A stretch of 64,000 bases of DNA from JAUWCL01 sp964599375 (lineage in GTDB: Bacteria > Krumholzibacteriota > Krumholzibacteriia > Krumholzibacteriales > Krumholzibacteriaceae). The DNA lies in assembly GCA_964599375.1 (NCBI GenBank), contig CAZREW010000005.1:136074-200073 (forward strand), given 5' to 3'. The position numbers and the translations under genes are program-made. Each line of letters begins with the position of its first letter. Positions within the stretch are counted from its first letter, which is position 1. The notes beneath the pieces were generated by a model. That model was not told where the DNA came from, ran no database searches, and saw nothing but the letters and a program-made list of their open reading frames with translations. This document shows, one piece after another, positions 63,612 to 64,000 of this stretch.

Positions 63612-63920
63612 TCAGACTTTGATCTCGATATCCACTCCGGCGGGAAGATCGAGCTTCTGCAGGGCGTCAACGGCTTTCGGGGTAACGTTGGTTATCCAGA
63701 TGAGCCTCTTGTGCACCCTGATCTCAAATTGCTCCCGCGACTTCTTGTTGACATGCGGCGAGCGGAGAACGGTATAGACAGTCCGCTTGGTCGGAAGAGG
63801 AATCGGGCCGGATACTTCCGAGCCGGTCCTCCGTGCGGTCTTAACTATCTCCTCGGCGCAGCGGTCCAGCATTGAATGTTCGAATGCTTTCAGCTTGATC
63901 CTTATGTTCTGACCATCCAC
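63612..63920 (-). CDS. rpsJ: 30S ribosomal protein S10
   Basis: S10, 102 residues with a GTG start at 63920, eight bases after GGAGG; the protein then reads (M)DGQNIRIKLKAFEH, the usual S10 start and length. First gene of the S10 part; tuf is just upstream. Confidence 0.96.
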   Translation of the reverse strand: MDGQNIRIKLKAFEHSMLDRCAEEIVKTARRTGSEVSGPIPLPTKRTVYTVLRSPHVNKKSREQFEIRVHKRLIWITNVTPKAVDALQKLDLPAGVDIEIKV

Positions 63921-63944
63921 CGGGCAAACCTCCAACCCGCTATG

Positions 63945-64000
63945 CTATTCTATTATCTCGGTCACGACTCCCGCGCCGACGGTCCTGCCGCCCTCGCGGA
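63945..64000 (-). CDS. tuf: Elongation factor Tu, C-terminal end (rest outside window)
   Basis: The minus-strand end of the window reads R-E-G-G-R-T-V-G-A-G-V-V-T-E-I-I-E then stop TAG (63945-63947): the EF-Tu C-terminus, with the typical G-R-T-V-G-A-G-V-V motif. tuf before rpsJ is the canonical str-S10 order. Confidence 0.97.
   Translation of the reverse strand, partial: REGGRTVGAGVVTEIIE

Overview
The window is 64 kb of a GC-rich bacterial chromosome, apart from one AT-richer patch. The gene content suggests an anaerobe-capable, diderm member of the Fibrobacteres-Chlorobi-Bacteroidetes (FCB) side of the tree, perhaps near Krumholzibacteriota or Eisenbacteria. The reasons are: outer-membrane barrels and a POTRA-type protein, secreted enzymes ending in a FlgD-like/Por-type sorting domain with a terminal V-L-V-R, many lipoproteins, a glutaminyl-tRNA synthetase, and oxygen-independent NrdD/NrdG. 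The phylum is inference; a ribosomal-protein tree would settle it.

Layout. (1) 1-14.3 kb is mostly housekeeping: the end of nrdD and its activase, glycogen phosphorylase, a parvulin lipoprotein, an Smr protein, Ogt, an outer-membrane protein, glnS with a 29-residue basic peptide behind it, typA, and a PTS-IIA/cation-antiporter pair. (2) 14.4-23.0 kb is an efflux operon: one periplasmic adaptor, two different RND pump subunits, and a translationally coupled exported protein made of three tandem repeats. (3) 23.0-26.6 kb holds a small barrel, a radical SAM enzyme, and a TPP riboswitch with a clear promoter that controls a PurM/HypE-like ATP-binding protein. (4) 26.6-34.3 kb holds stress, envelope and lipoprotein genes (DUF378, HdeD, a PAS protein, MscL, a D,D-carboxypeptidase, a class C beta-lactamase-like hydrolase) and a secreted protein with its own promoter and terminator. 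(5) 34.3-39.1 kb is a beta-1,3-glucan (laminarin-type) degradation set: a GH17 lipoprotein and two multidomain GH16 enzymes. (6) 40.2-44.1 kb is an AT-richer island that ends at the 3' end of tRNA-Asn. It carries a dead transposase, a remnant of a second copy of the same element, several small genes, and a tRNA-like gene on the minus strand. (7) 44.3-47.6 kb holds GlcF-like and GlcE-like subunits with an AEC permease. (8) 47.7-64 kb is an uninterrupted minus-strand S10-spc-alpha ribosomal superoperon from tuf to rplQ, closed by a strong terminator.

The most surprising element is the tRNA at 42188-42283. It has a long variable arm and an anticodon arm and variable-arm start like those of selenocysteine tRNA, but its anticodon is GCA (Cys), its discriminator is U, and CCA is encoded. 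It looks like a selenocysteine-tRNA-derived cysteine tRNA. Other points of note are the TPP-controlled PurM-like gene, a shared C-terminal TWG(G/S)IK motif on two highly promoted secreted proteins, recurrent TGATAnAAT extended -10 elements, and charged extensions on four ribosomal proteins.
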